Source: Treponema sp.
GTDB taxonomy: Bacteria; Spirochaetota; Spirochaetia; Treponematales; Breznakiellaceae
Assembly: GCA_031260245.1 (NCBI GenBank)
Contig: JAIRKH010000020.1
Span: forward strand, 1 to 36,839
Direction of reading: 5' to 3'
DNA: 36,839 bases
Notes under the pieces: model-generated
What the model saw: the letters and a program-made list of their open reading frames with translations, nothing else
The model's database searches: none
Told to the model about the DNA's origin: nothing
Part shown: piece after piece, positions 1-9,224 of the stretch
Layout of the letters: every line of letters starts with the position of its first letter
How positions within the stretch are numbered: the stretch's first letter is position 1
Translations under genes and position numbers: made by a program

Positions 1-93
1 GTTGTTACCGCCGCCGCCGTTGTCTCCGCAACTGACGAGCGCCGCGCCGAAGGTCAGCGCGACCATTAAAACAAACGAAAATGTTTTCTTCAT
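1..93 (-). CDS. N-terminus of a lipoprotein, truncated by window edge (MKKTFSFVLMVALTFGAALVSCGDNGGGGNN...)
   Basis: Reverse complement of 1-93 is open to the edge; signal peptide plus lipobox-like VSC followed by Gly/Asn-rich stretch; Shine-Dalgarno AAAGGAG just upstream of ATG. Absent from the supplied ORF track because it is partial. Confidence 0.8.
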   Translation of the reverse strand, partial: MKKTFSFVLMVALTFGAALVSCGDNGGGGNN

Positions 94-157
94 AAAACAC
101 TCCTTTTATAGAAGCCGCAAGGCTTCCGTTTTATTGGGAGCGGCTAAACGCCGCCCG

Positions 158-186
158 TTTATCCGTTTGCATTGCAAACGGATAAA
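158..186. repeat. Perfect 13-bp inverted repeat (TTTATCCGTTTGC-att-GCAAACGGATAAA) in the 5' region of the edge lipoprotein gene
   Basis: Read directly: arms 158-170 and 174-186. Confidence 0.85.
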
Positions 187-279
187 GCCTTGAGAACAAG
201 AACGCCGCTCGGCGTCCAGAGAATTATATAAAAATGGAAAGAAATAGCCTCGTTCGCTATAGTATTGGAAGTATGAATT

Positions 280-289
280 GGGGGGGGGG
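280..289. repeat. Poly-G tract, G(10), intergenic
   Basis: gaattggggggggggtac; direct reading. Confidence 0.95.
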
Positions 290-460
290 TACATAATCAG
301 ACAGCTATGTTTCACGCAAGAGCTTTTGCTTGAGAAATAAAGAAAATACGTCGGAAAAATCACAGCTAAACGCATGAAGATAGTATGCCTAAATAAGTTA
401 TTTTTGTCAAGCGGGTTTTAAAAAAAAGTGAACAATGAGCAGGTAGCAATAAAGCATGGG

Positions 461-702
461 GGTGTCTGACGCCAAGTTGTTGACGGCGGCGTTAGGTAAC
501 AATGCGTCTGACGCGCGCTTTGGTGTCAGACACTTTCGAGGTGTCAGGCATTGGTCGCGGTGTCAAGCGCCTGGAGCAGGCGGGACGCGGCGATAGGCGT
601 TTCAGGTAGCGCGGGGACGTCAGCCGCTTTTGCGCCGCCTTTTGGTGTCAGACACTTTCGAGGCGTCAGACGCCCAGGCCGCGCGCTTCGGTGTCAGACA
701 CC
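461..702. repeat. Cluster of short dyad repeats (G[GC][TC]GTC-A/T-GAC[AG]C[CG] family) including a 23-bp exact direct repeat
   Basis: TTTGGTGTCAGACACTTTCGAGG at 519-541 and 641-663; GGTGTCAGACACC at 690-702; GCGTCTGACGC at 504-514; GCGTCAGACGC at 663-673; GGTGTCTGACG at 461-471. Confidence 0.85.
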
Positions 703-740
703 CGCCTTTCAAGGCGCGGCTTAAAAATACTGCGGCAATA

Positions 741-770
741 TTGACAGACAGCGTTCTTTTATTTTATAAT
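741..770 (+). promoter_or_regulatory. Consensus sigma70-type promoter for ruvA
   Basis: TTGACA (741-746), 18-nt spacer, TATAAT (765-770). Confidence 0.75.
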
Positions 771-796
771 GCGTCTTGAGGTTAATAGAAAATAGA

Positions 797-1378
797 GTGT
801 TCAATAGTATTCAAGGCGTCATTACGGAAAAGAGAGCGGATACGCTTTTTATTCTGACAAGCGGCGTGGAATGGGACCTTATCGTTCCGTCTACGGACAA
901 CGCGGCTCTGCCTGACGCGGGCGAAACCGGTAAGGTGTGGACGTGGCTTTATCATAAAGAAGACGGTATGCGGCTTTTTGGCTTTTGTAACGAGACGAGG
1001 CGGAATACGTTTTTGGAACTGCTTAAAGTTGACGGTATAGGACCCAAAGGCGCGGTCAAGATAATGGGCGGTATATCGCAGGAAGAACTGGAGAACGCCC
1101 TTGATTCCGAAGATCTCGGGCGGCTCGAAAGGGTGCCTGGACTTGGGAAAAAGACCGCGCAGAAGATGCTTTTGGCGCTGAAAGGGAAACTTTCCCACGC
1201 GCATCACGGGTCTGTGTATGCGGAACTGATAGAAGCTCTTGCCTCAATGGGCTATGACAAGCGCGCCGTAGCGAACGTTATCGCAAAGTCCTCGGCGGCT
1301 CTGCCGCCAAGTTTGAGCGCGGCTGAAAAAGAAAAGGAACTTTTCAAGCAGGCGATACAAGATCTGTCTATGGAATAG
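797..1378 (+). CDS. ruvA: Holliday junction branch migration protein RuvA
   Basis: MFNSIQGVI-type N-terminus, HhH motifs (LLKVDGIGPKGAVKIMGG; LERVPGLGKKTAQKMLLALKGKL), C-terminal domain III. GTG start at 797 preferred over TTG 776 because the predicted transcription start is about 777. Confidence 0.9.
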   Translation: MFNSIQGVITEKRADTLFILTSGVEWDLIVPSTDNAALPDAGETGKVWTWLYHKEDGMRLFGFCNETRRNTFLELLKVDGIGPKGAVKIMGGISQEELENALDSEDLGRLERVPGLGKKTAQKMLLALKGKLSHAHHGSVYAELIEALASMGYDKRAVANVIAKSSAALPPSLSAAEKEKELFKQAIQDLSME

Positions 1379-1454
1379 GAATGGACGGTCAGGAAGTAGA
1401 AAAGAGCGCGTTCCGCGTCCTGGCGTCATTCTCTTTTCAATTAAGAGGTTTATT

Positions 1455-2936
1455 TTGAAAATAAAAACATTACATATCTTAACGATAATTGCTTTTTTGT
1501 CGACTGGCGGCGCCATAGCCGCGCTGGCGCTTTTTCCAGATCGTTTCTTTCAGCCGCCTGAACCCAAGGAAATTAAACAAACCCGCGTCATTGAGCGCGG
1601 GGAGGCGTCCGGGTCCGACGCCTTTACGCCCGACGACAACATCGCGTACAGAGACAGCGTCTTGTTAAAAGTCCCTTTGAACGACGACGAAATTCTCGTA
1701 ACGGCTCTGGACGACAATCTCGACGACGACGTCCATGAAGAGCAAGTCATAGCCTATCGGAACCGATTGCGGGACGATAGCCCTGTTTATATCGCGTACA
1801 TAGACTTTGACGAATCGTCCCAGTCGTATAAGCGCGTATGGGACGCGGAGACCGCGGCTGTCCGCCCTGGAACCATTGATTTATACATACAGGACCTCAT
1901 CGGCGAGCACATACCCAACGTTCTCTTGAGTGGTATGAACGCAGAGGGCGAATTCACCTTGACCGCTTTCAAAAAAAGCGACGGCGCGGAACCTTTCCTT
2001 AAGATTGCGGATATTCGGATAGAGGGGAGCGTTACCGTTAAGGAAGTCGAGCGTAGTCAAGCCTATCAACTAGGTATGGCAAACAGCCGCGCCTTCCCCA
2101 TAGTCGCCCGCGGCAGAGACGCGGAATCCGTCAATATTTTAGACCAGATTGAAATTTCTTACGTTTATGACAGCGATGTCGGCAGCTATAAACAGGATAG
2201 TCTGACCCGTATACCGGGTAAACAGATAGAAGAACAAAAAGTCCGCGACGTTTTGAACGGCGGTATTCGTACATTTGAACGGTTCATAAGCGGGTTGTGG
2301 TACTGGACAGCGCCGGACGGGTCCATCGACGGTCGTCAATATATCTATTTTGACCCGCAAAACAAGGAAGTCATCTTCTACACGGACGACACGCAACAAA
2401 TCTTCACATGGCAGAATTCCAGCGCGACTCGTTACGGCGTCTATCTGTCAACTCAGAACATTTCGGTGCGGACATTGCGCCGCTCATTAGATATAGCCCT
2501 CGAATCGTTGGATAGCGTGCGTATTCGCGTCTCTGAAGACGTGCGTCTTAAAATCGGCACAGACGCGGGCTGGAACGGCTCTTACAGAAAGGCGAACTTC
2601 GCGCCAGAGCCGAAGTCGGTCAAGAGCGTCCCGTCTTTTATTGACGGCGTCTACAACGGTATCATAGGAAGAATCCATTTTTCCAAGAGCGGCGTTTATG
2701 AATTGACCCTGGGCGAAAGCGTCCAGACCGGTATGTACAGTTTTTTCCGCGTAGAAGACATGGAAATGCTGGAATTAAGACCCCAAGATAGTCCGCGCGT
2801 GATATACCTTGTCGAGCATTTAGACGGAATGCTTTCCCTCAAGCAGGCGACGGTCGGCGCCAAGGGCGTTCAGGACATCCACGGCCCATCGTTTTACATG
2901 GAGCCTGAACAGGAAAACGTTAGCGCTCCCTCTTGA
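1455..2936 (+). CDS. Conserved spirochaetal exported protein, possibly pallilysin-related adhesin family
   Basis: 493-aa ORF with N-terminal hydrophobic segment, TTG start after AGAGGT; resemblance to pallilysin-related treponemal proteins is tentative. Confidence 0.5.
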   Translation: MKIKTLHILTIIAFLSTGGAIAALALFPDRFFQPPEPKEIKQTRVIERGEASGSDAFTPDDNIAYRDSVLLKVPLNDDEILVTALDDNLDDDVHEEQVIAYRNRLRDDSPVYIAYIDFDESSQSYKRVWDAETAAVRPGTIDLYIQDLIGEHIPNVLLSGMNAEGEFTLTAFKKSDGAEPFLKIADIRIEGSVTVKEVERSQAYQLGMANSRAFPIVARGRDAESVNILDQIEISYVYDSDVGSYKQDSLTRIPGKQIEEQKVRDVLNGGIRTFERFISGLWYWTAPDGSIDGRQYIYFDPQNKEVIFYTDDTQQIFTWQNSSATRYGVYLSTQNISVRTLRRSLDIALESLDSVRIRVSEDVRLKIGTDAGWNGSYRKANFAPEPKSVKSVPSFIDGVYNGIIGRIHFSKSGVYELTLGESVQTGMYSFFRVEDMEMLELRPQDSPRVIYLVEHLDGMLSLKQATVGAKGVQDIHGPSFYMEPEQENVSAPS

Positions 2937-2980
2937 CTCACGGTCGTTCGCGCTGTAAACTTGAGCCGTATGGAGGCTTT

Positions 2981-3931
2981 TTGGAAAACAAGGGAAATAA
3001 GGAAATCATTGTTTTAGAGGACCCGGTTGTTTTGGCGCGAGTATGCGGCGCGAACGACGAGAATCTTAAGGTAATTGAGAGTATGTTGAATGTGTACATC
3101 AGCGCTCGCGGTAACGAAATCCGCATGGAAGGCGACCCTGGCGTGAAAGATAGGTTCAGAGCCGTCATAGACGCGCTTACCGTAGCCGCGCGGAGCGGCG
3201 AAACGCCTTCGACTGAATACACGAGAACTCTGGCTGGAGACGCGGGTCCGGACGCAATATGGGAAACAGTCATTAACGTCCCGAACGGTCGGCGCGTCCA
3301 CCCTCGTTCCAAGAATCAGGCGTTCTATGTGCGGGGAATGCGCGAGAACGACATAAGTTTCTGTGTTGGTCCGGCCGGCACGGGTAAAACCTATCTTGCC
3401 GTCGCCGAATCGCTTAGGCTTGTGCTGTCTAAAAAGTTACGGAAGCTCGTACTGACCCGGCCTGTCGTCGAGGCGGGCGAAAGCCTCGGTTTCCTGCCGG
3501 GAGATTTGGAGCAGAAGCTCACTCCTTACCTTCATCCTTTGCAAGACGCAATGGAATCTCTCGCGCCGTTTGAGACCATACGGCGGTTGGAGGAGACGCG
3601 GGCGATAGAGATAGCGCCCCTTGCGTATATGCGCGGGCGTAGTCTGAACGACTGCGCCGTGATTCTTGACGAGGCGCAGAACACCACTAAAGAACAGATG
3701 AAAATGTTCTTGACGCGTATCGGTCAAGGATCGCGGGCCATTATTACTGGAGACGTTACCCAGATAGACTTACCGAAACGAACAGAGTCCGGATTGTTGC
3801 ATGCAATAGCCGCGCTCAAGAATATAGACGGTATCTACTTCGCCTATCTCCACACCGCGGACGTGGTCCGCAATCCTCTTATCAAGAAGATAATACAAGC
3901 TTATGAAATTTATGAGAACGAAAAAAATTGA
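2981..3931 (+). CDS. phoH: PhoH-family ATPase/RNA-binding protein
   Basis: Walker A GPAGTGKTYLA, LTRPVVEAGESLGFLPGDLEQKLTPYLHPLQDA, VILDEAQNTT, GDVTQIDLP. TTG at 2981 has GGAGG upstream; ORF is open from 2933. Confidence 0.9.
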   Translation: MENKGNKEIIVLEDPVVLARVCGANDENLKVIESMLNVYISARGNEIRMEGDPGVKDRFRAVIDALTVAARSGETPSTEYTRTLAGDAGPDAIWETVINVPNGRRVHPRSKNQAFYVRGMRENDISFCVGPAGTGKTYLAVAESLRLVLSKKLRKLVLTRPVVEAGESLGFLPGDLEQKLTPYLHPLQDAMESLAPFETIRRLEETRAIEIAPLAYMRGRSLNDCAVILDEAQNTTKEQMKMFLTRIGQGSRAIITGDVTQIDLPKRTESGLLHAIAALKNIDGIYFAYLHTADVVRNPLIKKIIQAYEIYENEKN

Positions 3932-5561
3932 GAGAAAATCGACGATAGACCTTTTCTCTTATGTCCGCAAGGCGTTCATAGACGCGGGCGCCCGACGATA
4001 TCCGGTAATAGCCGCAGTCGCCGCGTTTGTCATATCCGTCTTGGCGGTCGTCAACAATACGTATGCTCTACGGGAAAACCCGAATCGGACAGGCGGCGTG
4101 AATGAACAAAACGTATTTACGGAGAGACCTTTGACGTTCACCCTGGAACAGGGCGGAGAGGTCGTCAGAAAAGGTTTTCTCGTAAGCGAAGAAGATATGG
4201 CGAGTCTTGCGGAAGTCAACACAAAGTCGTCCGTATGGGATGTCCCGAATATGCTCGGACGTGTGTTCGTCCTTATCATGCTCTTTATCTTGTTCATTTT
4301 CTTGGGCAATCCGCGTTTTATCGGTAAGCCGCTATCAAATAGCGAACTCTATCTGATAATAATCCTCACCGCGCTCTACATCATAGGCGCGGCTTTTGCC
4401 AAGAACCTGCCTTTTAACACGCTACTCTTCCCTATTTCTATCGTGACGCCTACGGCTTTCATCACCATGCTTTTCTCCGTGTTGATAAGCGCAAACCTCG
4501 CGGCGGCGTGGGCTTTAGCCTTACCGCTCGCCGCATTCCTGACTGGTTCCTTTGATATATCCGCATACATCGTTGCGCTGGCGTCTGGACTCACCGCGTC
4601 CAATACGTTAAGAAACGCGCAGTGGCGTATGGATTTGGTGAAGGCGGGGCTTTTTATCGCGGCCGCGAACTGCATTTCCACGATTTGTACGCTTCTCTTA
4701 AAGCGGGCCCCCGTAACCGATTACCCGTTGATTCTGTTCTGGACTGCGTTCAACGGCATAGCGTCTGGTATGCTTGTCATGTGGCTTTTGCCGCCTTTGG
4801 AACAGGCTCTCAACGCGGTAACGACGTTTCGGCTCATGGAACTGTCGGACTTGAACGCGCCTATCATCAAGAAACTATTCACAGCCGCGCCGGGTACCTA
4901 CAACCACTCGGTAATGGTCGCGCGGCTCGCGGAAGCCGCTTGCGAGGAAATCGGCGCGAATTTCCTGCTCGCCCGCGTGGGCGGCTATTATCACGACATT
5001 GGCAAAATTGACCATCCCGAATATTTCTCCGAAAACCAGTCCGGCTACAACAAGCATGACGAGATACCGCCCCGCCTTTCGGCGACTATCCTCCGAAGCC
5101 ATGTAAAGCTCGGCGTGGAAAAGGCGCGAAATATGCGTCTGCCCAAACCGGTCATCGACATCATCGCCCACCACCACGGTACTTCTTTGATTCAATGGTT
5201 TTACAACAAGGCGCTCGAACAAGAAAAAGACGTGAGCCGCGAAGATTTTTCCTATCCCGGTTCGCCGCCTCGGTCCCGCGAGTCGGCCGTGGTGATGCTT
5301 GCGGACGTTTCCGAAGCGACCGCGCGCGCTCACTACACAAACGCCAATTCTGAAAAGCCAACCGCCACAAAAATTGAAAAGACCGTCCAAGAATTGATCG
5401 ATATGAAAATCGAACATGGACAGCTATCCGAATCGGAACTCACCTTTCACGACTTGGAAACTATCAAGAAAGCCTTCGTCAAGGTTCTGTTGAGTTATTA
5501 TCATTCGCGCATAGAGTACCCCAAAGAGAAGCCGCCCCATCAGAGTCCAGCGACGGATTGA
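3903..5561 (+). CDS. 7TM-HD phosphohydrolase, PgpH-like (c-di-AMP phosphodiesterase family)
   Basis: N-terminal TM plus multiple TM helices and HD domain (NHSVMVARLAEAACEEIG...YYHDIGKIDHPEYFSENQ); adjacent to phoH as in many bacteria. Confidence 0.85.
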   Translation: MKFMRTKKIERKSTIDLFSYVRKAFIDAGARRYPVIAAVAAFVISVLAVVNNTYALRENPNRTGGVNEQNVFTERPLTFTLEQGGEVVRKGFLVSEEDMASLAEVNTKSSVWDVPNMLGRVFVLIMLFILFIFLGNPRFIGKPLSNSELYLIIILTALYIIGAAFAKNLPFNTLLFPISIVTPTAFITMLFSVLISANLAAAWALALPLAAFLTGSFDISAYIVALASGLTASNTLRNAQWRMDLVKAGLFIAAANCISTICTLLLKRAPVTDYPLILFWTAFNGIASGMLVMWLLPPLEQALNAVTTFRLMELSDLNAPIIKKLFTAAPGTYNHSVMVARLAEAACEEIGANFLLARVGGYYHDIGKIDHPEYFSENQSGYNKHDEIPPRLSATILRSHVKLGVEKARNMRLPKPVIDIIAHHHGTSLIQWFYNKALEQEKDVSREDFSYPGSPPRSRESAVVMLADVSEATARAHYTNANSEKPTATKIEKTVQELIDMKIEHGQLSESELTFHDLETIKKAFVKVLLSYYHSRIEYPKEKPPHQSPATD

Positions 5562-5581
5562 TTTTAGGAAAGGGATATCGC

Positions 5582-7102
5582 CTAATAAGAAACCGTTCCC
5601 TCCTGCGTCCGTATGCGCTTTCCTAAACGCCGTCTTGACAGTCTATCCACGAACAAAATAAGTCCTGTAAGCGTCAAGGTCGCCGTCAAGACCAGAGTTG
5701 TGTTTGACGCGGGTAGGCTCGGCGGGAGGCTTGCCCATGTTACGATTCGGCTAATAACCGTATACAAGAAGGACAGAAGCATGGATATCGGGGGTAACAA
5801 AGGGAAAGGGAAAAAAGCTACGGCCATAGCGAGCATTGCGCCGACCATGAATAGGGTTGTCAGAGGCACGACGACCAGTCCTGCGATAACGCCGATAGGG
5901 TACAACACGGAGAAGAACGCCGCCGACGCCGCGGCTGTCCACAAGAATGCGGCTAAAGACGCGGCTAGGCTCTGTCCTAGCGGGTCCGGCGTCCAACCTC
6001 TGAAGAAGCCGTAGATAGGCTTGCTTAAAACCAGTATGCCGAAAAGCGCCAAGTATGACAAAATGAAAGAAACTGACATACCTTCGCGTCTCTGAAGGGC
6101 GATTTGTAAAACAAAGGTCATGGCGAGGATGGACAGGGAGTCCTTAGGTAGGTTGAACAGAACAGCGACGGTTCCAAGCAAGTACATAAGCGCGGCGCGG
6201 TTAAGCGAAGGGAGATTCCCCACTAGATAGATATAAGCTATGATAAAGACAGCTCCCACGACGGCCGCGGCGCGCAAACCCAATGGCTTTTTCAGGAACA
6301 AAGCGAGGGTCGCGGAGACTATGGCAAGATGCATTCCTGAAAGCGCCAAGACGTGGGAACAGCCCGCTTCTTGATACCGCTTGGAGAGCGTTGAATCAAG
6401 ATTGTCCTTCATACCGAAAAGGAGCGCGATCCCTAGTCCTCCCCATGTGAATTTAGAGAAGCGTTCCGTTAGACTCACTCGTAATCCTGTGCGAAACTGC
6501 TCAATACGGGGCGCGGGTTTGATAATATGTGTGGATTTTGCGGAAAACGCCAATTCTTCATCCCTGCTTCCTTCAAGAAAAACGCCTTCTATATATACTT
6601 CACAACCCCGTCCGAATTCTTTTAAGCGAGGGACGGCGCCTTCTGGGAAGAACACGAAAACGTCTCCTCTAGCCGATACTTCAACTTTACCGAGTCCCTT
6701 TGCACGTTGGAGAGCCAGTGTCCCTATTGTCCCTATGGCTTGTTCCTTGTATTTTGTGGAATAAGAGCGCGGGTCGTCCATCAGAGTACCGGAGACGGCT
6801 CTTATTTTTTCGAGAGGCAGTCCCGGAGACGGAGGATCCGTCTTACCGGCCGCGAGTCCGGCGAAGAGTCCTATTGCCGCGGAGGAGAGGAGTAGGATGA
6901 ACGCGCTGTTTTTCTTTAATGATGAAACGACAAAGAGCGCCCGGGCCGCTCCTGTGATTCCTGGGTAAAAGACGAGAAATCCCATAACGCATCTGGTTAG
7001 GACGCCGGGCGGAAGAAACGCTCTGCCGTAATAGCCGGCCGCCGCGCCAGCCGCGGCGCACAATACGGGAGTTATCATACGCGTTATATAAGGAAACGCC
7101 AT
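5582..7102 (-). CDS. comEC: ComEC/Rec2 family competence membrane protein
   Basis: Polytopic; GIALLFGMKDNL...YQEAGCSHVLALSGMHLAIVSA motif of ComEC/Rec2. Confidence 0.85.
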   Translation of the reverse strand: MAFPYITRMITPVLCAAAGAAAGYYGRAFLPPGVLTRCVMGFLVFYPGITGAARALFVVSSLKKNSAFILLLSSAAIGLFAGLAAGKTDPPSPGLPLEKIRAVSGTLMDDPRSYSTKYKEQAIGTIGTLALQRAKGLGKVEVSARGDVFVFFPEGAVPRLKEFGRGCEVYIEGVFLEGSRDEELAFSAKSTHIIKPAPRIEQFRTGLRVSLTERFSKFTWGGLGIALLFGMKDNLDSTLSKRYQEAGCSHVLALSGMHLAIVSATLALFLKKPLGLRAAAVVGAVFIIAYIYLVGNLPSLNRAALMYLLGTVAVLFNLPKDSLSILAMTFVLQIALQRREGMSVSFILSYLALFGILVLSKPIYGFFRGWTPDPLGQSLAASLAAFLWTAAASAAFFSVLYPIGVIAGLVVVPLTTLFMVGAMLAMAVAFFPFPLLPPISMLLSFLYTVISRIVTWASLPPSLPASNTTLVLTATLTLTGLILFVDRLSRRRLGKRIRTQEGTVSY

Positions 7103-7190
7103 GTAAATTGCTTGACTTTTTCGGGGCGGATGTCGGCGTTTTCTAACTTTGGCGCAAGGCTTGGAGGAGGAAATTACGAAATTTGACGTT

Positions 7191-9224
7191 CTATCGTCTT
7201 GGCGGGAAGTAGCCGCTCCTGTCGCGGCCGGAGCGTTCCATGAGGTAGACCTCGGCTTCCACAGGCAGATAGGCGGCGCCGAAATCTGTAGGTAATTGAG
7301 ACTCGTAACTCAAGATGTAGACGCCGCTCGGTTTTGAGACAAGAGCGCTGATGGTCGGTTTGACGCCTTCGCTCCGATAGAGAGGCAGAACCGCGCCGCC
7401 GGTCTCCGCGCATAAGTAGAACAGAGATTCGTCCGCCTTACCCTGCCCCACGACGACCGCGTAGAACACGACGCCGTTGTTCGCCAGATACGCGGCAAGC
7501 TCGGACAGCCCGTAGCTCTCGAAAGCAAGCTCTCCCAAAGCGCCTGTTCCGATGAAAACCACCGCGCGTTTCTTTTCGGCGGGCAAGAGATCGGTCGCCG
7601 CAAGGCGCAGTCCCAAGTCAAAACGCCACCGCGCCGAATGGAGCGACGGATTGCCCTTCCCCGCGTCTTCAACTTGTTCCTTTATCGGCTGTTCTCCCGC
7701 CGACACGAGCGAAACTACCCTGTCCACGGCCGCGCTAACATCCTTGATCGCGGCGCCTATGTCTTGGGTTAGGCTTCGCGTCAACTCAGAACGCTCCACA
7801 AGGATAGATATGTCAGAAGTTTGGGCGCGAAAACCTGCGCCTAAGAATCGCTGTTTCAAGACAGGTCTGCCTTGTTCGCTCAACAGGAAGTTGCGCTGGT
7901 CAAGCCCCACGATGGGACGGCGAAGCCTGTCTTGTACCGATACTTCCACCGTGACATCGGGGAAAGCGCTTGAGACGACCCGCTCTATCTGCACAAAAAG
8001 CCCGGACGCCATATCGTCAAGACGGGTGAGGATGGAAACTTCGCCCGCCTGAAAATTAGCGGCGAGGATTTCGCCGTTTCTGTCCATTTCCGCGCTCGTA
8101 AGCCGTACCTTGTCGTTGCCCACGCTCCCAAGTTCGCGGATAACGGTGGAATCAACGTCTATCAATAAGACGCGGTTGCCGTCCGCGACCAAAAGCCGCC
8201 CGTCCAACAAGAAACGGAGGCTTTCGGGATTGGTAAGCCCCGTCTTCACCAGAACGCCGAGGAATTCACCGTTTGGGTCAAAAGCGTAGATTTGTTTGGA
8301 TATGTTATCCGCGACGTAAACCCGACCGTTCCGCGCCGCGATTCCGGTGGGCGAGACGAATCCGGGAAAATCAGACGAATTTTTAGTCTTTTTACCGAAA
8401 GAAAGCACAAAACCGCCGTCTGGATCGAATTTAGACACGCGCCGATTACCATAGTCCACGACGTAGAGATAGCCGTCCTCGTCCACGGCGAGGTTCTGAG
8501 GACCCACGAATTGACCCTCGCCAAACCCCTTCTCTCCGATGTACGCCTGCCAATCCCCGTTGCTGTTAAGAACGCTCACTCGTCCGCCGCGGTATTCGGA
8601 CACATAGAGTCTGCCGTCGAGTCCCCGCGCAATGTCATAAGGCCGGTCAAAGCCGTTTATGGGCCCGCGTTGCCGCTGTCTTACGACGCCGTTCACGTCA
8701 ATACGTACCAGCTCGTTGCTTCCATATGCGGCTATCCACACGGAGCCGTCTTCGCGCGGCAAGACCGCGGTGGGCTGTCGGTAGAGAGTCTGCTGTTCAA
8801 CCCGACCAGGATAACGTCCGGATTCCACATAACGAACGTTGTCGTCCACGACTGGCAGGTAATTACGCCTGCCTTGCACTATCTCGATGCGGCTACTGGC
8901 GAGCATAGCTTCGGCGGCGAACGGGTCGGAGTCGGCGACCGCGGAACGCCACGTCCGTACCGCGGCTGTTTCAATACCGGAACGGTAGTAGGCGCGTCCC
9001 AGCCAGTCCAAGAGCAGGGTATCTGTAGGAGTGAAAGACAAAGCCCGCTCAAAGGAAAGTATCGCTTCGTTGAAAGCGAAACGGTTGAACGCCTGTACCC
9101 CAATGCGGAACTCTTCCTGGGCATACCGCGCGTTGAGGTCCGGGTTGTTTGACGTAATATCCTGCGTCCACGCGGAAACGCAGACTAAAAAAAACGCGGC
9201 TGTACACCAGAAACGGGATTTCAC
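7191..9224 (-). CDS. Exported protein with N-terminal TPR-like segment, NHL/6-bladed propeller repeats and C-terminal VWA-like domain
   Basis: Signal peptide; GFGEGQFVGPQNLAVDEDGYLYVVDYGNRRVSKFDPDG repeats; C-terminal AVVFIGTGALGEL...LAAYLANNGVVFYAVVVG. Confidence 0.75.
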   Translation of the reverse strand: MKSRFWCTAAFFLVCVSAWTQDITSNNPDLNARYAQEEFRIGVQAFNRFAFNEAILSFERALSFTPTDTLLLDWLGRAYYRSGIETAAVRTWRSAVADSDPFAAEAMLASSRIEIVQGRRNYLPVVDDNVRYVESGRYPGRVEQQTLYRQPTAVLPREDGSVWIAAYGSNELVRIDVNGVVRQRQRGPINGFDRPYDIARGLDGRLYVSEYRGGRVSVLNSNGDWQAYIGEKGFGEGQFVGPQNLAVDEDGYLYVVDYGNRRVSKFDPDGGFVLSFGKKTKNSSDFPGFVSPTGIAARNGRVYVADNISKQIYAFDPNGEFLGVLVKTGLTNPESLRFLLDGRLLVADGNRVLLIDVDSTVIRELGSVGNDKVRLTSAEMDRNGEILAANFQAGEVSILTRLDDMASGLFVQIERVVSSAFPDVTVEVSVQDRLRRPIVGLDQRNFLLSEQGRPVLKQRFLGAGFRAQTSDISILVERSELTRSLTQDIGAAIKDVSAAVDRVVSLVSAGEQPIKEQVEDAGKGNPSLHSARWRFDLGLRLAATDLLPAEKKRAVVFIGTGALGELAFESYGLSELAAYLANNGVVFYAVVVGQGKADESLFYLCAETGGAVLPLYRSEGVKPTISALVSKPSGVYILSYESQLPTDFGAAYLPVEAEVYLMERSGRDRSGYFPPRR

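Noticed and set aside
106-375. 89-aa minus-strand ORF spanning the hairpin leader and poly-C tract
   Set aside because: Composition and overlap with inverted repeats suggest noncoding; no domain.
461-702. CRISPR array upstream of ruvA
   Set aside because: Repeats are short, irregularly spaced dyads; no uniform spacers and no cas genes.
8292-9152. 286-aa plus-strand ORF antisense to the NHL/VWA gene
   Set aside because: Shadow ORF; low-complexity Arg/Val-rich translation with no recognisable domain, fully opposite a convincing gene.
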